A stretch of 5,060 bases of DNA from Phytoactinopolyspora endophytica. Its GTDB lineage: Bacteria > Actinomycetota > Actinomycetes > Jiangellales > Jiangellaceae. The stretch spans positions 70,200 through 75,259 of the forward strand of contig NZ_ML142866.1 of assembly GCF_004138495.1 (NCBI RefSeq). Reading direction: 5' to 3'. A program made the position numbers and the translations under genes. Below, piece after piece: positions 4,919 through 5,060 of the stretch. A model generated the notes under the pieces. That model was not told the DNA's origin. It searched no databases and saw only the letters and a program-made list of their open reading frames with translations. The first letter of the stretch is position 1, and the number at the start of each line of letters is the position of its first letter.

Positions 4919-5060
4919 ATGTGCGGACTCTCAGGTGAGTACACGTTCGACGGCCGCCCGGCTGATCTCGCGGCCGTGGCCAAGATGTGCGATGCAATGG
5001 TGTCGCGGGGGCCGGATGATTCCGGGGCGTACGCCCACGGGTCGCTGGCGCTGGGGCACC
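4919..5060 (+). CDS. Class II glutamine amidotransferase/asparagine synthase-like protein, possibly N-acetylglutaminylglutamine amidotransferase; 3' end outside window
   Basis: Only the first 47 codons are present. The protein opens MCGLSGE, so the initiator Met is expected to be removed to expose Cys2, the nucleophile of N-terminal (Ntn) glutaminase domains that release ammonia from glutamine. SRGPDDSG (33-40) matches the RGPD glutamine-binding motif of the asparagine synthase family, and LALGH (43-47) is the start of the LGHRRL motif. The MCGLSGE opening and the spacing resemble the actinobacterial enzyme that amidates N-acetylglutaminylglutamine, an osmoprotectant dipeptide; this closer call is from memory of the family and needs the C-terminal synthetase domain. 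Other possibilities are AsnB itself or an antibiotic-type amidotransferase. The MCG start fixes the initiation codon firmly. It is divergent from the MFS gene with a short upstream region. Confidence 0.85.
   Translation, partial: MCGLSGEYTFDGRPADLAAVAKMCDAMVSRGPDDSGAYAHGSLALGH

Noticed and set aside
3949..4938. 329-codon plus-strand frame antisense to the MFS gene, and a similar one at 3456-4451
   Set aside because: Ala/Thr/Arg-rich translation without recognisable domains, opposite a well-defined 12-helix transporter.

Overview
The window is high-GC DNA with strongly GC-biased third codon positions, Shine-Dalgarno sites close to start codons and a possible leaderless gene. This points to an actinobacterium (Actinomycetota); genus cannot be judged from the sequence. 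I see no tRNA, rRNA, CRISPR array, insertion sequence or integrase.

Layout, left to right: (1) a plus-strand lipoprotein gene cut off at its 5' end, encoding an Asp-box beta-propeller of the F510_1955 glycosylhydrolase-like type (to 938); (2) a convergent intergenic stretch with three hairpins (939-1149); (3) a minus-strand atypical short-chain dehydrogenase (1150-1830) divergent from (4) a plus-strand HxlR-family regulator with a single N-terminal cysteine (2016-2438); (5) a small minus-strand CX6C gene (about 2453-2618) that appears to need a frameshift and starts on the stop codon of (6) a minus-strand DsbA/FrnE-like thiol oxidoreductase (2615-3298); (7) a minus-strand DHA1-type MFS exporter (3513-4745); (8) the first 47 codons of a plus-strand class II glutamine amidotransferase/asparagine synthase-like gene (from 4919), possibly the N-acetylglutaminylglutamine amide enzyme of osmoprotectant synthesis.

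The centre (1150-3298) reads as a possible small redox- or electrophile-response locus. The HxlR protein has one cysteine near its N-terminus, as in known thiol-switch members of the family. The region between hxlR and the SDR gene carries ACTGGTAGTGCG, and the leader of the DsbA-like gene carries ACTAGTAGTGCG (11 of 12 identical), each within a palindromic setting. The simplest reading is one regulator acting on itself, the dehydrogenase, and the DsbA/CX6C pair. The MFS exporter lies upstream on the same strand as dsbA but is 214 nt away and the DsbA-like gene has its own promoter candidate, so common control with the MFS gene is not shown.

The most unusual items are the frameshifted CX6C small gene, the loss of the YxxxK catalytic pair in the SDR, and the shared operator-like motif.
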